Positions 34,783-45,834 of a stretch of DNA of 64,000 nucleotides are shown here, one piece after another (the first letter of the stretch is position 1; the number at the start of each line of letters is the position of its first letter). The position numbers were made by a program, and so were the translations under genes. Source of the DNA: Rehmannia glutinosa (lineage: Eukaryota > Streptophyta > Magnoliopsida > Lamiales > Orobanchaceae); contig CM071930.1 of the NCBI GenBank assembly GCA_016081115.2, positions 30,643,641 through 30,707,640 of the forward strand. The letters are read 5' to 3'. The notes under the pieces are model-generated. The model saw nothing but the letters and a program-made list of their open reading frames with translations, did not search any database and was not told where the DNA came from.

Positions 34783-35257
34783 TGATGCTACTTTTTAGGG
34801 CAGATCACTTCAAGTCAATGGTACTGATAAAATCATTTTTCCCAATGGGGAAGTCTTCAAGTCTTCTTCTCCAGGAGATGGAAATTCTTTAATTGAGAAC
34901 TTACCTGCACACGTACGCAAACATTAGGGAGGCCCCTCCGACGCTCAAGTTAGCATGGTGATCGAGAGAGAATAATACAATAAATGAATACTGAATTAAA
35001 TGCGTAGGAGGAATTATAATGAAAATATCGGAATGTATTTATAAATGAATATGAGGGACCTTTTTATACCTAGGAGATGGGCTTTGTGGCCGTGTAGGAG
35101 AAATCAGCCTATGGGCCAGTCCGTATAGGAGAAATCGGTCTATGGGCCAGTCCCAGACTCTTTTGGGCCGGGTTATTCCGTTAAGATCCCATTGGGCAAT
35201 TAATATATAACTCGAATTATATATTAAATAATTAAATGACATCTTTTCCCCCCAACA
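34783..35257 (-). repeat. 5' LTR of the Tat-like element
   Basis: Begins TGATGCTACTTTTTAGGG and ends TTTTCCCCCCAACA on plus, directly before the AAAAG duplication. Partner of 24379-24871. Confidence 0.85.
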
Positions 35258-35262
35258 AAAAG

Positions 35263-35490
35263 TATTATGTTTTTCGATTAAAAGTATTTTAGTATTCTTT
35301 TTGAAAAGTACTAGTTTTTCTCATAAAAAATATTATTAGTTCCCCATAAAAGTATTAGCTATCTCCCATAAAAGTTTTAGTAGTCATCCTGAAAAATATT
35401 TAGCAACCCCCGTAAAAATATTAGTTTTTCCTTTGAAAAGTATTAGTAGTCCCGTCAAAAAGTATTAGTAGCCCTCGTAAAAATATGAGC
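35263..35490. repeat. Degenerate minisatellite, right half
   Basis: Continuation of the AAAAGTATTAG array from 24035-24373, now separated from it by the 10.9-kb Tat-like element. Confidence 0.85.
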
Positions 35491-35586
35491 AGCGGCTGTG
35501 GTTGTTGTTGTTCTATTAGTGGTTGCACGGTTGTTGATGGTTGAACGGGTTAATGAGCCGGATTGATTGCGGGTGGGGTATTCAGA

Positions 35587-35616
35587 TTCGTCTAATGGAT
35601 TAGATCCATTAGACGA
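35587..35616. repeat. Near-perfect palindrome
   Basis: CGTCTAATGGA and TCCATTAGACG form an inverted repeat around a 5-base loop. Similar TCTAACAAGTCAGTTCC and CTAGAC phrases at 23880-23910 suggest that both lie near ends of an older element that carried the minisatellite. Confidence 0.7.
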
Positions 35617-35919
35617 TCTGATAAGAGACTAACCCTTAAAAAAATATCAATGTCAATTTTGTTTCTTTCTTGTTTGTTTTTTGCAGTTTATTTGATATGT
35701 ATAATTTAAAAGATATCAAATTCAAAAGATATTATAGATAGAAACCTTGATTTCTAGATTATTCGTTATCTTTTATATTTAAAAGTTAACAAATTTTAGA
35801 GATTTAAAAGATAACAAATTTAAAAGATAGTGTAGATGAAATCCTTGATTTTTGGATTATTTGTTATCTTTTAAATTTATACACAAGAATGACACATGGA
35901 TAAATGTGAAGCAGCCACG

Positions 35920-36618
35920 TAGGGATGGCAAATGGAACCAAAATCGGGTTCCAAATCGGAACCAAAATCGTTGATCGGTCAACGGTTCCAAAATCAGAAT
36001 CGGAACTATGTAATCCAATTCTAGTTCCAGTTCCGATTCCTTGGTCCCAAATATCGTGGAACCATCGGTTAGAACCATCGATGGAATCGTGGTAGAACCG
36101 GTGGTTAAAACCGTTAGTTTTGAGGTTAAAAACGACGATTTTCATTTTTTTGTTAAAAATATGCTAGAATATATATTAAATATTTATTGTGATGTTTTAT
36201 ATTCGTAACTACATGAGGTACGTTTTCAACCAAATGTTGTAAGTGAATTATGTGAACTCTGATTCCTCTATACTCCAATAGTATATATATGCAGTTTAAT
36301 ATTATTATTAATATTAAGCACAAAACTTAATTGAATATTAAGTCAAAGTCTTTTTCTTTCTTTTCCTTTTTCTTATAACTGAAAGTGATCAACCATTTAA
36401 AAAAATCAAAAAATATCAAAAGATAAACAAACAGTTCTGGTTAAACCGGAACCAAAACCATGGAGGAATCGGATTCTAAACCGAAACTGAAACCATCGGT
36501 TCTAGTTTTGGAACCGTAACCATGAGACAACGGTTCTGGTTCCGATTCCTCCAAAATGAGAATCCTGAACATGCGCTTTTAGAACCGAACCTAGCGGTTC
36601 TGATCGTGGCCACCCCTA
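35920..36618. mobile_element. hAT-type nonautonomous element
   Basis: TAGGGATGGCAAATGG at the left and TAGGGGTGGCCACG read inward from the right are the ends. The flanking octamer CAGCCACG (35912-35919 and 36619-36626) is a perfect 8-bp target duplication. The inside is filled with direct and inverted 'GGTTCCGATTCC / GAACCGAAACC' phrases and has no open frame. It splits a copy of the dispersed repeat also seen at 22300 and 23440. Confidence 0.9.
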
Positions 36619-36794
36619 CAGCCACGTAGAATTAGGAGAATGAGAAGTTGACACATGTCCAAGATTAATGAGGTGATGACATGTGACAACTTTGTTTTTC
36701 CTTTTAATATATAAGGTTCATTTCCCTATCTATAAATATAAATATAAGCGAAACAAAAATGTGTTGTTAATTATTTATACTTCATTTATCTCAT

Positions 36795-38463
36795 TAATGC
36801 GTGTAAAATATACGTGCATTTTGGGGCTTAAAATGATAAATATTTGATGCATTTGTATGCATATTTAGTGTGTTTTACTTGGTTTCCTTTGTTGAGTGTG
36901 ATACTGCGTACTCTTGTGAATTTTGCAAAAAATTGAGCTAAATTGGACAAAATGAGATATCACATTCAAATGATATGTCAAAAGACAAAGTACGAGCAAA
37001 AAATGTGAAGGAGAGAAGCATGAACGGTCGAACAAAAGAGAATTTCCTTCAAAAACGTCCAAATGTGCTAACAGTTTCCAACACTGGCATGGTTTAGTAT
37101 TTTGGCAATATCATTATCTACAAAATTGATATTAAGGTGATTCAAGTGGTTATGTAAAGCTAAGAGAAAGAGCTACAACTTTTATGAAGACCCAGGAGCA
37201 AATTCGGACGTTTACTAGTCACACGGCCGCACCGTGTCGAACCACACGGCCGTGTGACATGCCCGTGTGAAAAATGACACAACCATGTGAAAAAGGGAAG
37301 AAATAGGGGACGAAACCAAGCCGCATGGCCAGACCGTGTGGGACCCACATGGGCGTGTGGAGTTGGTCTGCAAAACCCACACGGCCGTGTGAGGCTACAT
37401 GGCCAGGCCGTGTGGGACTCTGCCATACGTTTTTTGGAGTTTTTTTCCCGTTCCAACTCTACAAGTGATCTCTCCAAACATCTATAAAAAGGACCCAAGG
37501 CTTGCACGAAATTTCATCATCCAAAATCCATTCATACAGAGACAGCACATCTTACGCAGGAACGCAAGAATCAAATGTCTTCTGCAAGAGGAAGGCTAGG
37601 TCGTAAAGAACACCGCAAGGTCTTTCGCATCTACATGAGCACAAGAGGTTCGAAGGCTTAGGAGGGGAATCATCCTGACAAGAAGGGTTTTTCTTTCTAT
37701 GTCTAGATCTCTTGTTTGTGCTTAAACGATGTCACAATGTTGATTTTGAATATGTCTATGAATTTGTTATCAATATTTGGCAAATCTTTCGGATCTTAGG
37801 GGCATAATCAAAACTATGGATTCATGTTAAATCTTGATTAATTGCTTTCATAATTGATTCATGTGTTCTATTTTATGAATTCAAGTGCTTATTCTTAATT
37901 GCTTATTATTTGGCCGGGAATAATTTGCATGTCATATTTGTTAGTGCGAGATTCGGGAGATGGTTCTAACAAAGACTGAATTCATACATAAACGGGTGTA
38001 ACGAGTCGGGAGACCTACAACTGTTTGTGAGGAGTCATTTAATTCATAAATCTTTTGGGAGTTAATAATAGTTATAATATTACGGGAGATCTACAATTGT
38101 TATTAATCTACTATTTATTTATCACCTAGGAGGGGGAATAGACTAACTTAGGAATTGAACCATAGAATTGCATGAATTGATTTTGAAACTTTAATTGGAT
38201 TTAATATTGAAGAAACATGTTGAGATTATGTGCCTAAGGTTGCTCCTGTAGTTGTTGAAAATACGTGTGGGGTTTGCAAATTTATTTAGTTTTCTGTTAT
38301 TTTCGATTTTTATATATTTGATATTCGGTCGCTTTAATAATATTGGAGTGCGATGTTAAGTGTTTCACATATCAATCCCTGAGGAATATGACATTGCTTG
38401 CTATTATCCTATAAACTACACGGTACACTAGCAGTTGTATGATCCAAATATTTTTGGCGAACA
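36795..38463 (+). repeat. 5' LTR of the LARD-type element
   Basis: Contains a cluster of CACACGGCCGTGTG palindromes at 37219-37415, AAAATATACGTGCATTTTGG near its start, and 'CACAATGTTGATTT' to 'GGAGTTAATAATAG' blocks that repeat in the other LTR. Open frames across the GC-rich cluster are spurious. Confidence 0.9.
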
Positions 38464-40454
38464 AGTTTTTGGTGTCGTTGTCGGGGTTTGAAAGATTCTA
38501 CTTAGATATAGTAATAAGTAGTTCAATCTTAATTGAAGCATTTTTTTTGTAAATATTTTTTTCCTTTTTTTGGATTTTTTAATTTATTTTTCTTCTTCTT
38601 CGTTTCTAACATTGTTTTTGTTGAATGCAAGACTGGATTTTTTGGAGATACAAGTAGCCCAAATCGCAACTGCCGTGGGAGGCCAACATCAAAAGGGCAA
38701 ATTCCCAAGCGATACTGAACCTAATCCGAGAAAACAGTGCAACACCATTCGACTGATGGATGGTACGGAACATGAGGGCTCAAGAATTTCAACCAACACG
38801 GCTCAATGACAATGATGTTAGAAATCTGAAGTCTGGCTGAAGACGTAAAACATAGCGCTTTATGGAAGGCAACCCAAGAAACGTCGCGACAAACTCCTGG
38901 GTAAAAGAGAAAAAAATCAGACGCACATGACCGGACCGTGCTATCTGCTCCTCCAGTTTCCAATTTGACAGACGGGCTCCTGACTTTACCGGAATGATCC
39001 AGGTAAGTACTCTTTACGCATTCCTCTTTCTTTCGATAATTTCCTTATATGTTCGGGACAAAACATATTTTATGTTTGGGGGGTTGTCAAGAATGCGTAA
39101 TTTAGTATTTTCTTGCATTTTGCATTTTATTTAAGATTGCATGTAGAACATTTTTGCATTAAAATTTTCGATTGTTTAAAAAAATTTGAATTTTTTTATT
39201 TTAGCACATTTAATTGTTTTTGTGTGCGATTTTAGGTTTTTTGAAAATGCCCAGCTTCCGTATGATTTTACTATGAGCATTTTATGGAATGAGATAACAT
39301 ACTTCTGGGAATAATGTGATGGATTGTTAGGAAGATGTCATTTATTTTCTTAGCATTAGTTGAGAAAATTGGGTATTTGAGCATGTTGAAAAAAAAAGCA
39401 TGTGAGCTTTTGTGCTTTAAACTGCTTTATGTTATGCAACTTTTTTTTTCTTGAGTGTGTCATTCATGATTGATAGAATTCTAGAACTTGCTCTGGTTTC
39501 TTCATTGAAGCTATGTATGTGTGCAATTTTTGAAAATGATTTAAGGTCATCTTTGTTTAGCTCACTTAGCCTAAAAAGCCTACCTATGAATTCATGATTC
39601 CCTAGTCAGTCAATTTTGAGCCAAAACTTTTTATTGTTAGCCACATTGATCTTTAAAATTTAAACATGATTTTATCACTGAATTTCTTGAGCTTTTAGAA
39701 AATGAACAAGTTTGGGGGAGATGTGGTGAAAATTTTATGAAAAAAGAGAGGAAGTTGGTAAAAGAAAGAGGGGTGAGCAGTATCTGGGTGAATGAAGAAA
39801 GAATGAAGCTCGAGAAAGAAAGAAAATCTTTGAAAAATCGAGAAAATCGAGCAAAAGAAAGAAAAATTCTGAAAATTGTGAAGAAATGAGAACTTGACGC
39901 TAGAAAAAAAAATAGGAAAAAAAGGACCTAAGAATGGAAAAGGAGAAATAAGGGTGGAGTTGAGTTGAAAAAGAAAATACAATATATAATGAGTTTTATG
40001 ATAAAACTGGGTTGGTGAATTGCAAGTCTATGCGCTTAAATTCTATTTGCTCAAGTCAAGTCACTTAATCCAAATTTTTCCTACCCTTACCAAAGAGCCT
40101 ACATTACAACCAAATGAAAAGTCATTTTTGATTCTTAGATTGTGCACACAAAAGTGGTTGTGATGTTGGATGATTTACAAGTCTATGATAGTTCTACTTT
40201 CACTGAATTGAATTTGAGCGCGAGTCGAGTGATATACTATCTACTTGTGAGTCGCGATGTCAAGTACCCAAGACAATATTGACTATGCCGAGTTTATGAA
40301 TGATGACTTCTTGATTATAAATTACATGGTTTTCTTGAGTATGAAGACGAATGAGATTTAACATTCATAGTGTTATTGTGTGTTCTTTTTACCCCTTGAT
40401 ATTATTTTTCTTAATTTGCTCGAGGACTACCAATGTTATAAGTTCGGGGGATTT
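38464..40454 (+). other. Noncoding internal region of the LARD-type element
   Basis: No gag, protease, integrase or reverse transcriptase signature in any frame. The only longer frames are short and AT-driven. Features seen are the primer site at its start, two G-runs after 'gtttggggg' (about 39075 and 39710) reminiscent of polypurine tracts, and the tract at 40442-40452. Confidence 0.7.
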
Positions 40455-42048
40455 TGATGCATGTAAAATATACGTGCATTTTGGGGCTTAAAAATATAAA
40501 TATTTGATGCATTTGCACGCATATTTAGTGTGTTTTACTTAGTTTCCTTTGTTGGGCGTGATATTGTATACTCTTGTGAATTTTGCAGAAAATGGAGTTA
40601 AATAGGACAAAATGCAATGTCATATTCAAACAAAATGTCAAAAGACAAAGTACGAGCAAAAAATGTGAAGGAGAGAAGCATGAACGGTCGAACAAAAGGG
40701 AATTTCCTTAAAATACGTCCAAATGCGCTAACAGTTTTCAACACTGGCAAAGTTTAGTATTTTGGCCATAACATTCTCTACAAAATTGATATTAAGGTGA
40801 TTCAAGTGGCTATGGAAAGCTAAGAGAAAGGGATGCAACTTTCATGAGACCCCATGAACAAATTCAGACGTTTACTAGTCACACGGCCGTGTGACATGCC
40901 CGTGCGAGAAATTACACAACCATGTGACAAATGGAAGAAACAGGGGACGAAACCAAGCCGCATGGCCGGACCGTGTGGGACCCACATAGGAGTGTGGAGT
41001 TGGTCTGCAAAACCCACACGGCCATGTGAGGCTACATAGCCGCTGCCGCCGTGTGGGACTCTCGCACACATTTTTTTGGAGTTCTTTTCCCGTTCCAACT
41101 CTACAAGTGATCTCTCCAAGCATCTATAAAAGACAACACATCAAATTACGCAGGAACGCAAGAATCGAAGGTCTTCTAAGAGAGGAAGGCTAGGTCGCGA
41201 AGAACACCACAAGGCCTTTCGCATCTACGGGAGCACAAGAGCTTCAAAGACTTAGGAGGGGAATCCATCCTGACAAGAAGGGATTTTCTTTCTATGTCTA
41301 GATCTCTTATCTGTGCTTAAACGATGTCACAATGTTGATTTCGAATTTGTCTATGAATTTGTTATCAATGTTTGGCTAATCTTTAGGATCTTAAGGGCAT
41401 AATCAAAACCGTGGATTCATGTTAAATCTTGATTAATTGCTTTCATAATTGATTCATGTGTTCTATTTTATGAATTTGAATGCTTATTCTTATTTGGCCG
41501 GGAATAATTTGCACGTCATATTTGTTAGTGTGAGATTCGAGAGATTAGTCCTAACAAAGACGGAAATCAAATTCAGACGTAAACGGGTGCAACGAGTCAG
41601 GAGACCTACAACTGTTTGTGGGGAGTCATTCAATTCATAAATCTTTTGGGAGTTAATAATAGTTGTAACGTACGGGAGATCTACAATTGTTATTAATCTA
41701 CTATTTATTTATCACCCGGGAGGGGGAATAGACTAACTTAGGAATTGAACCCATAGAATTGCATGAATTGGTTTTGAAACTTTAATTGGATTTAATATTG
41801 AAGAAACATGTTGAGATTATGTGTCTAAGGTTGCTCCTGTAGTTGTTGAAAATACTAGTGGGGTTCGCAAATTTATTTATTTTTATATAAATTTGATATT
41901 TGGTCGCTTCAATAAAATTGGAATGCGATGTTATTATAGCCTAAATGTTTCACATATCAATCTCTGAGGAATATGACCTTGCTTGCCATTATCCTATATA
42001 CTACACCGTACACTTCCAGTTGTATGATCCAAATATTTTTGGCGAACA
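40455..42048 (+). repeat. 3' LTR of the LARD-type element
   Basis: Begins TGATGCATG and ends GGCGAACA. Within the palindrome cluster it has lost about 22 bp relative to the 5' LTR, between two CACACGGCCG repeats. The insertion is old enough for many point differences to separate the LTRs. Confidence 0.9.
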
Positions 42049-42157
42049 CTCATGACAACATGTCATAAATTGAAACAATAAAATACATGGGAAATAAAAC
42101 AGAAAGAAAAAATTTAAGTTGTAGAAGAATAGAGATGTAACTTTTGAGCAGGTATCT

Positions 42158-42346
42158 TATAAGACGGTTCCACAGTGCGACGGATTGCTCTTTTAGTGTA
42201 AAGAGTGATACTTTTTGTGTAAAAAATGATACTTTTAATGTAAAAAGTGATACTTTACTGGAATACACTTAATTTTAGTGTATTCGGACAAATTATCACT
42301 TTTTATACTAAAAGTATCATCCGCTGCACCGTGCGACCGTCTTATA
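42158..42346. mobile_element. MITE with TATAAGACGGT ends
   Basis: Left TATAAGACGGTTCCACAGTG and, read from the right, TATAAGACGGTCGCACGGTG form imperfect terminal inverted repeats. The 189-bp core contains several copies of 'GTGTAAAAAGTGATACTTT' in both orientations. No clear target duplication beyond TA-like flanks. Confidence 0.7.
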
Positions 42347-43226
42347 CATGTTTTTGCCATAACTTTGTGGATTACTCTTTTGTTAGTCATCCATCAATGG
42401 ATTGATGGAGTTTGTAGACACTTGAATTTAATACCAAATATTTTTATGTGTCAAAATCTTTAATCTTCATAATCAAGTTAAGATTTTATAAATTAAGAAG
42501 TGATTTACTAATATTTTGGTAAAAAAATACTTTGATTATGGCAAGATATGCAAGATAAATTATGATCGGTCAAGGATCTTAATCATACATCTATAGATAG
42601 AGGTCCTCTTCATAATTCATAGATAAAAAAAGACACAAGTTGCGGAAAAGAAATCCAAGCTACAAAGGCGGCGGCGAAATTCTCTCAACTTAAGAAGTTC
42701 AAATTCAATGAGGTCAATAGTATTCAGGAGACATTCAAGGCGTTTATCACTGATCAACTCAATTCCTATCTTTTGATTCGGAAATAAGTTTTCGAGCTCT
42801 TGATTTAATGTTATTGAAGTCAAATTTATCTTGGAGAAAGATTGAAGGACCGATTCCATCAATAAGCTTCCAAGTCAGAAAATCAAATTTCTTGAAGATT
42901 CAATGTTTGATTCGATAATAAGCTATTAAACCCTCAAATTAACGTTATTAAAACCCAATTCAAAAGCAGTGAGACCAAATAGACGATTCTACCTCCAAAA
43001 CTACCAATTTTAAAGTTCATGATATTGAAGAGAAGAATAAAAGGAATTCTAGAGATTGTGACTCATATTTTTCACTTGATGCAAACAAATTCAATTCGTA
43101 CAATTTTCATTGTTTGTTAAGTTTTGCAGATAATAAAAATTTGTGTTACAGAGTTCTTAACAAACTAGGAGCAATTGTCCTTTAGTGTTTTGCTTTTGCA
43201 AATTGTGAAATCAAGCCTCTTCAAAT
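42347..43226. other. Intergenic, no supported gene
   Basis: A minus-strand frame of 81 codons at 42617-42862 has balanced composition but no recognised domain, splice support or neighbouring exon. Nothing else stands out. Confidence 0.35.
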
Positions 43227-43859
43227 TAGGGGACTCAATTTGGATTGGGTCTGGGTTCGTGGGTTCGCAAGTTAAAATCAGCCAACTTAGACCCGACTTG
43301 TTTAATTATTCATGTCAGAATCTTGAACCCCGACCCGACCTGTTTTTTTCATAGGTAACCTAACCCGACTGTTATTTTTATGTAAATTTAATACTTTCAA
43401 CTAAGTAAATTTAAATTTTTTAAAATCAACCACTATGACACTATATTCAATCAATAAAAAATATCACAATTCATAACATCAAAAAGAAATAGCATACTTG
43501 CATAAATAACATAACATGATAACATACTAATCATATTTTGAGGACAACATATAAAAAAATATGCAAAATAATAACAACATACATAATTAAGGAACTTTTA
43601 GCATGTACGCTTTAAGGACATCTCTTGTATTTTGTTTTCTATTATAGTTAAATATTTACTTTTTTTTTTTAAATTCACAAATGGGTTAGACGGGTTAAAT
43701 GGGTCACTGCTTGTTGATCCGAACCCGACCTGTTTAATTTACGGATTATTCGGGTTCAACCTGATTTCGACCCCAACCCATGAAGACTGGACGTATACCA
43801 TTAGTTTTGTTTTAGGTCCGTGTCGAGTTTGCGTATAGGGTCCGAAATTGCCACCCCTA
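43227..43859. mobile_element. hAT-type nonautonomous element
   Basis: Begins TAGGGGACTCAATTTGGA and ends, read inward, TAGGGGTGGCAATTTCGG. Flanks CTTCAAAT (43219-43226) and CTTCGAAT (43860-43867) form an 8-bp duplication with one transition. 'GGGTTCGNNGGTT / AACCCGACC' phrases are spread through both arms. No open frame. Confidence 0.85.
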
Positions 43860-43867
43860 CTTCGAAT

Positions 43868-44312
43868 TTCGGAACTTGGAAACGACCCTATATGAAGATT
43901 TGCCTACGGTGAGTCCATTATTGAAGAAAGGAGGTCCTTGGAGATTATTGAAGTGGATTGTCGAACTACGTCGACTCGTTGATTGTGATCGAGGTAAAAT
44001 GGACATTTTAAATGGTTAAAATGATTAAAACATAGCAATGGATAGAAGGGAGGACCTAAGATTGTGATTGTTTGTTCTTTCGTTCCGTTTACTTTTATTT
44101 TCTAAGTAAATAGTGGTAATAAAATTTTAAAAAGTGAAAGTTGGATGTATAGATAAAAAATAGTAATTGTGTTGATATGATGTAAAATCTTTTAAAGATG
44201 TTGATTGTTTGTGAATTTTTTCAAGGAAATAATAGCCTAAAATATAGTGGCAAAAATGGAATAAAAAAATGAACCAAAAATAGGCAAATTGGATCTCATT
44301 TTATACCTTTTA
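43868..44312. other. Intergenic, no supported gene
   Basis: AT-rich, with no coding frame, repeat ends or RNA gene recognised. Confidence 0.4.
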
Positions 44313-44320
44313 TTATCAAG

Positions 44321-44628
44321 CAAGGTTGCAGAAATCGCTAGGCGGTGGACGAGCGCCTAGCGCCTAGGGCGCCTAGAAATATCATTATTTTTCTCTTTTT
44401 TATTTTTTTTATTTTTTTTATTTTTTACTATTTTTTGGCCGATTTTTTTCCGCCTAGCCCGCTTTAGTGGCGCCAGTTCGATTTTTTGACCGCCTTAGGC
44501 CCGATTTAGGCCGCTTAGCCTAGCCGTCTAACCGGCGCCTAGCCCGATTTTTTGCCTGACCGATTTTCCGGCGATTTTAGCAAAATCGGATCGGCCTAGG
44601 GGCGCCTAGGCCGATTTTTACAACATTG
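44321..44628. mobile_element. 308-bp hAT-type MITE, GC-rich
   Basis: The ends CAAGGTTGCAGAAATCG and (from the right) CAATGTTGTAAAAATCG are inverted repeats. A perfect octamer TTATCAAG flanks it (44313-44320 and 44629-44636). The body repeats GCGCCTAG and CCGATTTT in both directions and can fold on itself. Confidence 0.9.
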
Positions 44629-44639
44629 TTATCAAGATT

Positions 44640-45780
44640 AAAATAAAAATAATAAAAATTGTAATAAATTAAAGAAATTACTTCTTTATATAAGTATGAG
44701 AGGAGAGAGAAATAAATAGTATGAAAGGTATTGAGAAGTGTGAAAGAGAAAGATAAATTAATTTAATTTTGAATAAAAATGAAATTTTTTTAAAAGAAAA
44801 TCTACAAACAATCACGCATTTCACAAAATTTATACTCAAAAATGAAAATTTGGAATTTGTTTGATAGACAATCACAACCTAAAAGTCTAACACTCTCGGA
44901 AACCTTGTTGGATATTGATGTAATAAGATGCCACCTAGAGGTGGCAAATGGCCCAGGCTCGAGCTGACCGTCAATGCACCAAGCCAGAGAGCAAAAATCA
45001 TTCCAGCCCAAAATTCCTTCGAGCTATAATTTTTAGATCCCAACCTAGTCCATGATTTAAAATATAGTTGAATATGAAATAGGCCGACCGAGACAACCAT
45101 ACCGTTGGCCCTAATATGCGCAATTCCTTTTATACCTATGAAATTGCAATCCAGCCAGCCCAACCTTGCCCTTATCACTGGGTTGGCCGGATTTTGCTTT
45201 GTGGCCGGGCAACCTTAGTATCATACCTAATTGCACGGTCTAATCTTGCTTTTTGCTTTCTGGCCTGGCGGCCTTAGTATCATACCCGATTACAGTCTAA
45301 TCGTGCATATCTTTTTTTTTTTGAGAAATAATCGTGCATATCTATTAGGAAAGCAGTAAATATTTCAATGTAATTTGGATAAATATTTTAGAAAATAGAG
45401 AATAAGTTTACACAAAAAAAATTTAATATATTAAGGGAATGAACTGAAAATAAGATAATCAAGTCAAAACTCAAAAGGCATACACAAAAAGCATGAAAAC
45501 AGTTTGTAGATTTCTAGCCTACATCATGTGTAGAAAACAATATAATCATTCATTACTTCAACCAAAGTTCCAAGTTCACCAAAAATAAATTTACATGACT
45601 TGGATACATTGCAGCAAAACCACATTCTCATTCAAGAAATTTTCTGCCACCTAAAATAAAATTACATCAACTTACCAAAGCTCATTCAAGAATTTTTCTT
45701 CAACTAACAAGTACTACATAGAAATCCCACCATCCAAGCATTAAAATTGTCTTGTCTTATGGACAGGAGAGACACCTAAA
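44640..45780. other. Intergenic, with a possible decayed hAT remnant
   Basis: From 44932, TAGAGGTGGCAAATGG looks like a hAT end of the type seen at 35920, and tandem 'GGCC..GGC(A/G)(A/G)CCTTAGTATCATACC' phrases occur at 45195-45285. No matching right end or target duplication was found. The stretch 45600-45834 leads into the mTERF 3' end and may hold its 3' UTR. Confidence 0.4.
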
Positions 45781-45834
45781 ATGAAGTTTTATATAAATAT
45801 ATATAACTTTGCTCTACAAAATTACACTCAGAAG

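Larger units (their letters stand above)
24379..35257 (-). mobile_element. Ty3/gypsy Tat-like LTR retrotransposon, minus strand, degraded
   Basis: The element is framed by a perfect 5-bp duplication AAAAG (24374-24378 and 35258-35262). Left and right LTRs (24379 to about 24871, and 34783-35257) share TGATGCT(G/A)CTTTTTAGGGCA at their outer start. A primer site at 34762-34780 puts the 5' LTR on the right. Next to it is a Pro/Glu-rich gag-like frame. Minisatellites near the 3' LTR and the tRNA-Asp-like primer site fit the Tat/Ogre/Retand group. No integrase or reverse transcriptase was recognised. About 3.8 kb of the length is a nested LTR element and 1.2 kb a stray LTR. Confidence 0.85.
36795..42048 (+). 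mobile_element. Large retrotransposon derivative (LARD-type), Athila/Ogre-like
   Basis: Two long LTRs, 36795-38463 and 40455-42048, enclose about 2 kb without coding capacity. A perfect 5-bp duplication CTCAT flanks the whole (36790-36794 and 42049-42053). TGGTGTCGTTGTCGGGG at 38470-38486 is a decayed tRNA-Asp-type primer site, and GTTCGGGGGAT at 40442-40452 serves as polypurine tract. The right LTR begins TGATGCATG and both end GGCGAACA. The left LTR begins TAATGCGTG, having lost the canonical TG. No gag or pol domain can be read inside, so it depended on another element for mobility. Confidence 0.9.

Noticed and set aside
37160..37507. 115-codon minus-strand frame
   Set aside because: It lies in an LTR and its open state comes from the GGCCGTGT palindrome cluster; the sister LTR has a similar, differently broken frame.
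42617..42862. 81-codon minus-strand frame with gene-like composition
   Set aside because: No recognised domain, no flanking exons and no conserved neighbour; could be chance.
44932..45290. Another hAT element starting TAGAGGTGGCAAATGG
   Set aside because: No matching right end or 8-bp duplication was found; mentioned only as a remnant.
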